Shown: positions 1 through 6,771 of the stretch, piece after piece
Layout: every line of letters begins with the position of its first letter
Numbering within the stretch: the stretch's first letter is position 1
Assembly: GCA_009775195.1 (NCBI GenBank)
Contig: VSPF01000005.1
Span: forward strand, 1-36,167
Length of the DNA stretch: 36,167 nt
Direction: 5' to 3'
Source of the DNA: Muribaculaceae bacterium
GTDB taxonomy: Bacteria > Bacteroidota > Bacteroidia > Bacteroidales > Muribaculaceae
The notes under the pieces: model-generated
The model's database searches: none
What the model saw: the letters and a program-made list of their open reading frames with translations, nothing else
Told to the model about the DNA's origin: nothing
Program-made: the position numbers and the translations under genes

Positions 1-272
1 GTGGTCGGGGCTGCGGTAGGCTGGGTGCGGAGCTGGGTGCCATTGCTCATCTTGGGCATGGTGAATGCCGAGAGGATAGAGAGGACTACAAGGCAGCCTA
101 CGAGGGTCCAGGTCGATTTCTCGAGGAAGCTATTGGTCTGGCGTACGCCCATCACTGCGCCGGCACCGCCGAACTGCGAGGAAAGGCCGCCGCCTTTAGA
201 CTTCTGAATCAGTACGATGCCGATGAGTAAGATGGCAACGATTACGGTCAATACAATTATGACAACGTGCAT
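1..272 (-). CDS. secG: Preprotein translocase subunit SecG (3' end outside window)
   Basis: SecG is the small accessory subunit of the SecYEG channel in the inner membrane and helps SecA-driven protein export. Ninety residues are visible from the ATG at 272. There is a hydrophobic helix at residues 2-22, then the typical SecG linker motif LIQKSKGGGLSSQFGG (residues 21-36), then a second hydrophobic helix at about 56-71. A polar tail rich in Thr, Pro and Ala runs off the left edge. It lies 7 bases downstream of the TPR-like gene and is the last visible gene of a minus-strand cluster with lptE and a sigma-54 activator. The identification is firm; only the C-terminus is missing. Confidence 0.93.
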   Translation of the reverse strand, partial: MHVVIIVLTVIVAILLIGIVLIQKSKGGGLSSQFGGAGAVMGVRQTNSFLEKSTWTLVGCLVVLSILSAFTMPKMSNGTQLRTQPTAAPT

Positions 273-279
273 AGTTATT

Positions 280-1089
280 TTAATTTCTATTGCCGTCGGG
301 CGTGGCATTTTGCCCGGCCAGACGGCGCTGGTTTATTATCAATTTCTTGAGGAAACGCAATTGGTCTGCAAAGTAAGCACTTTTTTTTGGAAATTTCAAA
401 TTTAAACCCGATATAATTTCGTATGCACGTTCATATCGGCCCTGTTTTATGAAAATTTTAGCCAAACTCTCGCTCAGTAGGCTGTCGTCGGTGTGTTCGG
501 GGCGTGAAATGGGTGTCTTGTCCTCGTCGTCTTCGTCCTCGCTGCCGATGTCTTCGGTCGTTGCTGCTGCCGATGCCGATTTGGGGTGCTGGCTGCGGAT
601 AAAGGCGTTGATTAGAGCGTCCTGCGACCCCGGGTCGCCGTCGTCGCCCTCGGCCGGCAGCTCTTCCTGTTCCTGACGGGCAAGCAGCTCGGCATAGTCG
701 GGGGTGGGGTTGAAAATAAGTCTTTCGAGCTGTGCCTCTTCTTCGGGGCTGCACGAGCCGTAAGTACGCAGGAAAGTATCGATGACGTCGACGGTCTCTT
801 GCGGCACTTCCTCGGGGGCCTCGGGATAGAATTTTACCCATTCGTCGCCATATTTCGCCGTCAGTACGGTGCGGCGGTCTGCGGCGGCGAGGGCGAGGTT
901 ATGGCGCAGGGTGGCTATGCGACCTTCGTCGAGGTTTGCGCCACAATGCCGCAGCAGGGAGATGGCGGCTGCGGTAAAATACGGATACTTGTCGGCAACC
1001 GCAATCAGGGCCTCGGCATCGTCAGGCGCCGGGGCCTGTCCGTCGGGCAGTGCCGCCACGCGGCTCAATATTTTATCGAGGTCCTCCAT
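280..1089 (-). CDS. TPR-like conserved hypothetical protein between lptE and secG
   Basis: A 269-residue soluble protein with no signal peptide. The N-terminal half is alanine-rich and helical. The middle, at about residues 135-195, is a low-complexity acidic linker with runs of Glu and Asp. The last 60 residues read like a tetratricopeptide pair (SLAKIFIKQGRYERAYEII, then a Leu/Lys-rich helix). The ATG at 1089 is chosen because it overlaps the lptE stop by one base (TAATG); an upstream in-frame start would run 60 bases into lptE. Its position between lptE and secG suggests an envelope-biogenesis role, but no reaction can be assigned from the sequence. Confidence 0.8.
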   Translation of the reverse strand: MEDLDKILSRVAALPDGQAPAPDDAEALIAVADKYPYFTAAAISLLRHCGANLDEGRIATLRHNLALAAADRRTVLTAKYGDEWVKFYPEAPEEVPQETVDVIDTFLRTYGSCSPEEEAQLERLIFNPTPDYAELLARQEQEELPAEGDDGDPGSQDALINAFIRSQHPKSASAAATTEDIGSEDEDDEDKTPISRPEHTDDSLLSESLAKIFIKQGRYERAYEIISGLNLKFPKKSAYFADQLRFLKKLIINQRRLAGQNATPDGNRN

Positions 1090-1616
1090 TACCAGTTGCC
1101 TAAGGTGGCGTTGAAAATAAGTTCGACAAGTTCCTTGCATATTTCCTCGCACAATTGGTCTTGCACGTCGGTAAGCATCTCCGACGAGGTGAAGTCGCGA
1201 TACGCGCTGAAGGTCTGGTCAATGTCCTTGCCCTCGGCCTTGTTGTCGGTATATTTGACCCTGACGGTGATGGTGAGCCTCGTCATAGATGCGTAGGCAT
1301 TTTCGGTGACGGCCTGGGGGCTGAGCGCGTAGCCGGTGATTTCGCCCTCGATTTGCAGGTCGGAGGGGCCGTCGGTGGTCTGCAGGCGCGTGTTCTTGTC
1401 GATATAGTCGAGCAGCGTGGTCTCGAACAGTGGCTGTAGCGGAGGGTAGACAAGTGCGGCGCGGATGGGGAACTCTGATACGTGCACGGTGTGGTATACC
1501 GTATAGTCGAGGGCCGAGCCGTTCATGCCTATGCTTATGCGGCAGCTAAGCGGCAGCAGCGCAAAGACGACCAGCAGTACGGGGGCGAGAAATGTGCGTA
1601 GTTTATTCGAGGCCAT
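1089..1616 (-). CDS. lptE: LptE-family lipopolysaccharide assembly lipoprotein
   Basis: LptE is the outer-membrane lipoprotein that plugs the LptD barrel and helps insert lipopolysaccharide. The protein has 175 residues. A hydrophobic N-terminal segment ends in LLPLSC, an imperfect lipobox with Cys at about residue 25. The following pattern is typical of Bacteroidetes LptE: SIGMNGSALDY, a FPIRAALVYPPL stretch, and a repeated DLQIEGEITGYALSP-like strand. The gene starts 14 bases inside the end of the upstream sigma-54 activator and shares one base with the next gene, so the three are translationally coupled. The family call rests on these motifs and the secG neighbourhood. Confidence 0.85.
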   Translation of the reverse strand: MASNKLRTFLAPVLLVVFALLPLSCRISIGMNGSALDYTVYHTVHVSEFPIRAALVYPPLQPLFETTLLDYIDKNTRLQTTDGPSDLQIEGEITGYALSPQAVTENAYASMTRLTITVRVKYTDNKAEGKDIDQTFSAYRDFTSSEMLTDVQDQLCEEICKELVELIFNATLGNW

Positions 1617-2838
1617 ATTCCTTGATTTTGCGGTAAAGTGTTCGCTCCGATATTTGCAGTTCGTCGGCAGCGGCCTTTCGTCGCCCGTCGTTTCTCATAA
1701 GTGCGCGGCGTATGGTCTCGCGCTCGTTGTCTTCGAGGGTTTCGGGTTCCTTGACAACTTCCGAGTATGCCACGTCGGAGCATGGTGGTGCCGTGGTGCC
1801 GCTGTCGGGGCGGTGTACTACGAGCGAGGTAGGGAATGTCTCGGCCTTGGATGTATGCTCCTGCTCGATGAGCGGATTTTTACCTATGTGTACGCCCGTG
1901 TTGTCGAGGCGGCTCTGAAGTTCGTCGAGGCGGCTCTGAAGGTTGAAAATCATGCCGAAGAGCATCTCGCGTTCGCGTTGGTACGAATGGCTTTCGACAC
2001 CTACCGTGGGCATATACGAGGTCGCGATTGACGGCAGGTATTGCTCGAGCAGCGAGGGTGTGATTTCGTTGCCGGCCTCGAAGAGGGCCAGTTGCTCGAC
2101 CACGTTTTTGAGCTGTCGCACATTTCCGGGCCAGCGGTAGTGGCGCATGGTGTCGTCGGCCTCAGTGCTGAAACTTATTGGAGGCATACGGTAGCGCTCG
2201 GCAAAGTCGGAGGCGAATTTGCGTGTGAGCAGGCGTATGTCGACCCCTCGGTCGCGCAGCGGCGGTATGTGGATTTGCACCGTCGAGAGGCGGTAGTAGA
2301 GGTCCTCGCGGAATTTCCCCTGGGCCACGGCACCCTGGAGGTCGACATTCGTGGCAGCGACGATGCGCACGCTGGTGCGCTGCACCGTCGATGAGCCCAC
2401 TTTCAAGAACTCGCCGCTCTCGAGCACGCGCAGCAGGCGCGCCTGGGTGGTGAGGGGCAGCTCGGCGACCTCGTCAAGGAAGATGGTGCCGCCGTTTGCC
2501 TCCTCGAAATATCCTTTTCGCGAGTCTACGGCACCGGTAAAGGCTCCTTTCTCGTGGCCGAACAGCTCGGAGTCGATGGTGCCCTCGGGTATGGCGCCGC
2601 AGTTTACGGCAATATATTTGGCATGTTTGCGCGCGCTGTAGGCATGTATGATTTGAGGGAAGAACTCCTTGCCGGCACCGCTTTCGCCGGTGACGAGTAC
2701 CGACAGGTCGATGGGCGCCACACGTATGGCGCGCTCTACGGCAGCGGTAAGCGCGGGGGCGTTACCGATGATGCCGAAGCGTTGTTTGGCTTGTAGTACC
2801 TGCGGAGTCGCTTGTGTGTTATTATTTTTGGCTTGCAT
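1603..2838 (-). CDS. Sigma-54-dependent transcriptional activator (AAA+ with Fis-type HTH)
   Basis: A 411-residue bacterial enhancer-binding protein that uses ATP to remodel sigma-54 RNA polymerase. The AAA+ core starts almost at once, with no receiver or GAF domain. Walker A is GESGAGKE at residues 51-58, the sigma-54-contacting GAFTGA loop is intact at 98-103, and Walker B (GGTIFLDE) is near 117-124. A variable linker at about 290-365 leads to a C-terminal Fis-type helix-turn-helix (RKAAADELQISERTLYRKIKEYG). Without a sensor domain, activity is probably set by expression level or by a partner. It heads the lptE/TPR/secG cluster. A -7 box only 9 bases before the ATG suggests a very short leader. 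Confidence 0.92.
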   Translation of the reverse strand: MQAKNNNTQATPQVLQAKQRFGIIGNAPALTAAVERAIRVAPIDLSVLVTGESGAGKEFFPQIIHAYSARKHAKYIAVNCGAIPEGTIDSELFGHEKGAFTGAVDSRKGYFEEANGGTIFLDEVAELPLTTQARLLRVLESGEFLKVGSSTVQRTSVRIVAATNVDLQGAVAQGKFREDLYYRLSTVQIHIPPLRDRGVDIRLLTRKFASDFAERYRMPPISFSTEADDTMRHYRWPGNVRQLKNVVEQLALFEAGNEITPSLLEQYLPSIATSYMPTVGVESHSYQREREMLFGMIFNLQSRLDELQSRLDNTGVHIGKNPLIEQEHTSKAETFPTSLVVHRPDSGTTAPPCSDVAYSEVVKEPETLEDNERETIRRALMRNDGRRKAAADELQISERTLYRKIKEYGLE

Positions 2839-2846
2839 AGCAGATA

Positions 2847-2854
2847 CAAAGTTA
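2847..2854 (-). promoter_or_regulatory. Bacteroidales -7 promoter box upstream of the sigma-54 activator
   Basis: On the minus strand the bases read TAACTTTG, matching TAnnTTTG. No clear TTG lies 19-21 bases upstream. If used, the transcript would begin only a few bases before the ATG at 2838, giving an almost leaderless message. Confidence 0.45.
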
Positions 2855-2870
2855 CAAATTTTTTTTGAAA

Positions 2871-3944
2871 CTATTGTTGGCCGCTTTTTTCAATCTGCTG
2901 TCGCACCGACTCCTCGTGTATTGCCGACAGTACCGTGCGCATAAAATCGGGCGACATGCCCATCTCAGCGGCTGCCGCGAGGCGTTTCTGCATTATTTCG
3001 TCGTGGCGCCCGATTTGCACTACCGGCATACGGTGCTCGCGTTTGTATATGCCTATTTGTCGCGACACGGCCATGCGGCGGTTGAGCACGTCGAGCAGTT
3101 CGTCGTCGAGCTCGTCAATCTGGCGGCGGAGCAGTGCGAGGCTTTCGGTAGCCACATCCGAGTCGCGGAGCACGAGCGACGACAATATCTGACCGAGCTG
3201 TACCGGCGTCACCTGCTGCTCCTTGTCGCTCCATGCACATTCGGGGTGGCAATGGCTCTCGATGATGAGCCCGTCGAAACCCATGTCGAGAGCCTGTTGC
3301 GACAGAGGTGCTATAAACTCGCGCTTGCCGCCGATGTGGCTGGGGTCGCAGAGCATGGTCATGTCGGGGAAGCGTCGGCGCAGCTCGATGGGTATATGCC
3401 ACTGCGGCATGTTGCGGTAGATGTGCCTGCCATAGACACTGAAGCCACGGTGTATGGCCCCGAGGCGGTGTATGCCGGCATTGTAGAGCCGTTCGAACGC
3501 GCCTATCCATAGCTCGAGGTCGGGGCTGACGGGGTTTTTGACAAAGACGGGTATGTCGGCCCCGTAATCGGCTATGGCGTCGGCGATTTCCTGCACGGCA
3601 AAGGGATTTGCAGTGGTGCGTGTGCCGAGCCACAATATGTCGGTGCCGGCATCGAGGGCCTCAGTCACATGGGCGCGGTTTGCCACCTCGGTCGCTGTCA
3701 ACATGCCTGTTTCTTCCTTTACCCTTGCCAGCCATGGGAAGCCGGCGGCGCCCACGCCTTCGAAGCCGCCGGGTTTTGTGCGAGGTTTCCATATACCGGC
3801 GCGGAAAATCCTGACCCCGGCGGCGGCAAGCTGGTGGGCCGTGTCGAGAACTCGGTCTTCTGTCTCGGCACTGCAGGGCCCCGCAATGATGAGGGGGCGC
3901 GCGGGGGTGATGCCTTCGAGTTGGATTGGTCTTATATCTGTCAT
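2871..3944 (-). CDS. aroF: Bifunctional DAHP synthase / chorismate mutase (type II)
   Basis: A 357-residue shikimate-pathway enzyme. The N-terminal domain condenses phosphoenolpyruvate with erythrose 4-phosphate to DAHP. The C-terminal domain converts chorismate to prephenate on the way to phenylalanine and tyrosine. Visible motifs are AGPCSAE (about residues 21-27), the KPRT substrate loop, CDPSHIGG, and the metal-site stretch ESHCHPECAWSD. From about residue 265 a helical chorismate mutase follows (LLRRQIDELDDELLDVLNRR, then IGIYKREH). The fused mutase may provide allosteric feedback, as known for related fusions. It ends 32 bases before the sigma-54 activator, on the same strand. This fused form is usual in Bacteroidetes. 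Confidence 0.94.
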   Translation of the reverse strand: MTDIRPIQLEGITPARPLIIAGPCSAETEDRVLDTAHQLAAAGVRIFRAGIWKPRTKPGGFEGVGAAGFPWLARVKEETGMLTATEVANRAHVTEALDAGTDILWLGTRTTANPFAVQEIADAIADYGADIPVFVKNPVSPDLELWIGAFERLYNAGIHRLGAIHRGFSVYGRHIYRNMPQWHIPIELRRRFPDMTMLCDPSHIGGKREFIAPLSQQALDMGFDGLIIESHCHPECAWSDKEQQVTPVQLGQILSSLVLRDSDVATESLALLRRQIDELDDELLDVLNRRMAVSRQIGIYKREHRMPVVQIGRHDEIMQKRLAAAAEMGMSPDFMRTVLSAIHEESVRQQIEKSGQQ

Positions 3945-3991
3945 ATGAGGGTAAAGTTAGCCCAATATTTTGTGATATACAATTATAAAAA

Positions 3992-4020
3992 ACAAAAAAA
4001 CGCTCCTTGATAAAGGAACG
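3992..4020 (-). terminator. Rho-independent terminator after the small minus-strand gene
   Basis: On the minus strand, CGTTCCTT and AAGGAGCG pair fully (one G-U) around a TATC loop at 4001-4020, followed by a run of T. It lies 24 bases after the stop of the 33-codon gene and before aroF, so it separates the two. Confidence 0.8.
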
Positions 4021-4044
4021 TGTCGCGTAATAAGACAGGCTCGT

Positions 4045-4146
4045 TTACTTGTTGTTTTGTGCCTCGTACATGTATACTTCGGCTCGAGCCATGCAGTAAC
4101 TTGCTGAAATGTAAGCGTGTACTGCTTTTTTAAATAATCTGGACAT
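4045..4146 (-). CDS. Small protein, 33 residues, unknown function
   Basis: The open frame starts at ATG 4146 and stops with TAA at 4045. The peptide is basic at the N-terminus (MSRLFKKAVHAYI), then amphipathic with one Cys (ASYCMARAEVYMYEA), and ends QNNK. Support for a real gene comes from context. A TAATTTTG promoter box on the same strand sits about 35 bases upstream, the frame is closed by a strong terminator, and nothing else explains either signal. I do not recognise a family. It could instead be the incidental coding potential of a small RNA of about 170 nt. Confidence 0.5.
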   Translation of the reverse strand: MSRLFKKAVHAYISASYCMARAEVYMYEAQNNK

Positions 4147-4180
4147 ACCTAAAATTGTTGGTTACCTATTAAAAACGCTG

Positions 4181-4188
4181 CAAAATTA
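4181..4188 (-). promoter_or_regulatory. -7 promoter box for the small minus-strand gene
   Basis: Reads TAATTTTG on the minus strand (TAnnTTTG). The expected start point leaves a leader of about 28 bases to the ATG at 4146. No clear -33 TTG is visible upstream. Confidence 0.5.
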
Positions 4189-4352
4189 CGAAAAAATATT
4201 TAAATATGAAAAAATTTTTGTTTCTGCTTTTTTATTTGCCCCGTGTTTGGAATTTTAACGGATGTGAGAAGTTTTAATTTTGATTTTGAGTTAATGTGTG
4301 TTAAATAGAATTTTTATGGTATGTTCATCCTTGAGATAACTCGTCAAAATGT

Positions 4353-4383
4353 TTTGAAAAATGCAAAATTAGTCGTAATTTTG
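4353..4383 (+). promoter_or_regulatory. Bacteroidales promoter for the secreted protein at 4451
   Basis: TTTG at 4353-4356 and TAATTTTG at 4376-4383 are 19 bases apart, which fits the Bacteroidetes primary-sigma promoter pattern. The start point would be near 4390, giving a leader of about 60 bases before the TTG start. Confidence 0.65.
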
Positions 4384-4450
4384 TGGCTGAAATATAAGGT
4401 CTATCCTTAGATTTGTTGATTGTTTATTATTCACATTTAATATAATTGTC

Positions 4451-6652
4451 TTGAAACATTTTACTTCTTCATCGGCAGTTGCTGCTTTTTTGCTATATAG
4501 TGCCGCAGCAAGTGCCACTACTGTTCCAGAGAAGGATATAACCCGTTTCCTTTACCGTGGACATCACACGACCACTATTTTCGGTGGTGAGCGCCAACAG
4601 CTTGTCGAATCTGCCGTGGCACGTATGGAGCGCAACTGCGCACCGCGTTTTACCGGCGAATTGCAGGCCGTCAACCCCGACGGCTCTTACGCTCCCGACC
4701 TCGTGCTCGAGAGCCGCGACCTCTATGGCGACATCGACGGCCCCGACGGTGATTTGTGGTACTACCACGGTGCCGTCGAATATGATTATGTGGTGCATAA
4801 CGAGTATTGGACAGAGGCGCTGCCCAAATCGTTCGAGGTGCAGATTTACGACGGCAAAATGCAGTTGCGCGGCACTGTCAAAGATACCTTCGTGCTCAAA
4901 GACGACGAGGCCCGTGTACGCCAGGTCGAACTGCTGCCTATCATAACCCAGAAATACTTCAACCAGGATGCCGCCTACGAGATTGCGGTGTCGGTGATTG
5001 TCAACCCCAAGCCCTATGGCGTGCGCCCGTATACATATGTATATTCACTGGGTAATGCCAAAGGCGACGACGGCGACGACGTGCCTGTAAGGGTGGTCAA
5101 CGGCATGGTCAGCGACGTGCTCGATGCTTCTGACGAGAATGGCGAGAACGTGATTATGACCTTCATGCACGAGTATAACGATTCGGGCCTTACGGATGAA
5201 GATATCTACGACATGGATAATCCCGACGACCCGGCCAAACGCGAAAACTACTGGAAATATAACCTCGGCAACAAGATTGGCATGACTTCTTATGCCCGTG
5301 TAGATGACAAAGGCAATTTTACCGAGGTTTTTTCTAAAACGACTACCAGCTATCAGGCGCAGGGCAACCAGCAGGACGACCCCCTGTCGATAACGATGGT
5401 GCACAATGGCAAGCCCGTCATTGTATATCCCTATTACGAAGACCTGGTCTACAATCCGTTCTATTCGCCTATGGAAGACATGACGCAGCGCCAGCCCAAC
5501 AACCTCGTTGTCGAGATTTACGAGCAGCCTGCCGTGGGTGAGAAATTCGTCCTCAAGCAGACCACGAAAATACCTGTGGTAAAGTCTGCCGAGTCTGATG
5601 TGCTCTATTCATATTATGCCATTGGCTCGTTCCGCTACCGCGAGGACATAGCCTTTACCGGCGACCAGGCCGACTTCTTTGTCACCCGCCGCGACTACCT
5701 CACGGGCGATAGCGAACGTCACAGCTTCTTTGCCTATAATGCCGACGGCACGCTCAAACGCGAGATTTTCTCTAATTCAGACAGCCATACGCCATTGTCG
5801 AATCTCGATGGTTTCGACCCGATGGAGTTGTTTATAGTATATAATGACTCTAAGTATTTCTTCAATTTCGTAAATATGCGCACCTTCGAGACCGAGCTGA
5901 CTCTCGACTACGGTCTGATGCTCGACGGCGAGGATGGCGAACCCGACTATATCATGGCCAACCTCGACCGCACGCTTACCGCCGACGGCAAATCGTTCTA
6001 CTACGTAGCCGAGATGCGCGCCCCGGGCTACGACGATATCAACGATATCAACTACATGCGTATCGTATGGCTCAACCGCGACGGCTCGTTCAACCACATG
6101 GACCAGGTAAACATGGGTAATAATGTAAATTATGCCACCCTTTATCTCAACGGCGCCGTGCTGCAGCCCGATTTCTTCCACAGTGATGCCAAGCAGGAGT
6201 ATATGATGCTGATTAAGCGTGCCCATGCCGGTGAAAGCGATGTAACCGAAGAACAACTGCTTGTAGCACAAGTTGCCGATAAGCAAAATCCTGCGGGTAA
6301 AGACCTTTTGCTTCTTGGCAATAGCGATGCCGGAGTGTTGAAGTATATCGTGCCGATGCTCGGAGAGCAAAACCGCCTTGCCGTGACCTATGCCGGCAGT
6401 GGCAAGTCTACCACATATTATTATAACCTTCCCCTCGACGGTGTGTCGGGAATCGAAGACATAGTGAGTGGCGGCGATAGTGAAATCAAGGTCTCGGGCA
6501 ATACGGTGATTGCTGACGGAGCTATCGAGATATTTAATACTTGCGGAGTGCGTGTGGCTGCCGGCGTTGGTAGTCTCGACCTCGACGCCCTCGCCCCGGG
6601 CATATATGTTGCCCGTACAGCCTCGGCTGCCGTGAAGATTGCCGTAAAATAA
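4451..6652 (+). CDS. Large secreted protein with C-terminal sorting-like domain
   Basis: A 733-residue protein of unknown function. The start is TTG at 4451: a stop lies upstream in frame, no ATG intervenes, and only this start includes the signal peptide (hydrophobic segment ending in ASA at about residues 20-22). The body is acidic, aromatic-rich and beta-like with no cysteine-protease or glycosidase motif that I recognise. The last 65 residues resemble a type IX secretion sorting domain: a conserved GIEDI start, IEIFNTCGVRV, then LAPGIYVAR and a basic end AVKIAVK. This predicts export to the cell surface or medium. It is the first of three such proteins in a row, but a hairpin separates it from the next, so they need not share a transcript. 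Confidence 0.8.
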   Translation: MKHFTSSSAVAAFLLYSAAASATTVPEKDITRFLYRGHHTTTIFGGERQQLVESAVARMERNCAPRFTGELQAVNPDGSYAPDLVLESRDLYGDIDGPDGDLWYYHGAVEYDYVVHNEYWTEALPKSFEVQIYDGKMQLRGTVKDTFVLKDDEARVRQVELLPIITQKYFNQDAAYEIAVSVIVNPKPYGVRPYTYVYSLGNAKGDDGDDVPVRVVNGMVSDVLDASDENGENVIMTFMHEYNDSGLTDEDIYDMDNPDDPAKRENYWKYNLGNKIGMTSYARVDDKGNFTEVFSKTTTSYQAQGNQQDDPLSITMVHNGKPVIVYPYYEDLVYNPFYSPMEDMTQRQPNNLVVEIYEQPAVGEKFVLKQTTKIPVVKSAESDVLYSYYAIGSFRYREDIAFTGDQADFFVTRRDYLTGDSERHSFFAYNADGTLKREIFSNSDSHTPLSNLDGFDPMELFIVYNDSKYFFNFVNMRTFETELTLDYGLMLDGEDGEPDYIMANLDRTLTADGKSFYYVAEMRAPGYDDINDINYMRIVWLNRDGSFNHMDQVNMGNNVNYATLYLNGAVLQPDFFHSDAKQEYMMLIKRAHAGESDVTEEQLLVAQVADKQNPAGKDLLLLGNSDAGVLKYIVPMLGEQNRLAVTYAGSGKSTTYYYNLPLDGVSGIEDIVSGGDSEIKVSGNTVIADGAIEIFNTCGVRVAAGVGSLDLDALAPGIYVARTASAAVKIAVK

Positions 6653-6678
6653 TATATCGTACCAATTATCATCCCTTT

Positions 6679-6713
6679 GCCGGAAACGGTGGCGACGTGC
6701 CACATGTTCCGGC
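6679..6713 (+). terminator. Hairpin after the 4451 gene, probable terminator
   Basis: Two nested stems: GCCGGAA/TTCCGGC outside (6679-6685 with 6707-6713) and GTGGC/GCCAC inside (6689-6693 with 6699-6703). A T-rich stretch follows about 10 bases later (6726-6730). It overlaps the approach to the next gene's promoter. Confidence 0.6.
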
Positions 6714-6723
6714 ATCGGGCCTA

Positions 6724-6731
6724 TATTTTTG
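6724..6731 (+). promoter_or_regulatory. -7 promoter box for the 6772 gene
   Basis: TATTTTTG fits TAnnTTTG and lies 40 bases before the ATG. The -33 position falls in the preceding hairpin and has no clear TTG. Confidence 0.4.
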
Positions 6732-6771
6732 TCTATCCAAAAATTACACACAATTCTCAATATTTTTTATT

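Larger units (their letters stand above)
3945..4450. other. Intergenic region: small minus-strand gene and divergent promoters
   Basis: A 506-base AT-rich stretch between aroF (minus) and the secreted protein at 4451 (plus). It holds a likely 33-codon gene with its own promoter and terminator (listed separately), a degenerate -7 box for aroF (TAACTTTA on the minus strand just before the start), and a good promoter for the plus-strand gene. I see nothing in 4190-4350. Confidence 0.6.

Noticed and set aside
3945..4450. tRNA or rRNA gene in the AT-rich gap
   Set aside because: No cloverleaf, no TTCGA-type loop and no conserved rRNA stretch could be found here or in the other gaps.
5777..6760. 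327-codon minus-strand frame opposite the 733-residue secreted protein
   Set aside because: It crosses the hairpin and the promoter of the next gene and reads as low-complexity Ile/His/Val; a shadow.
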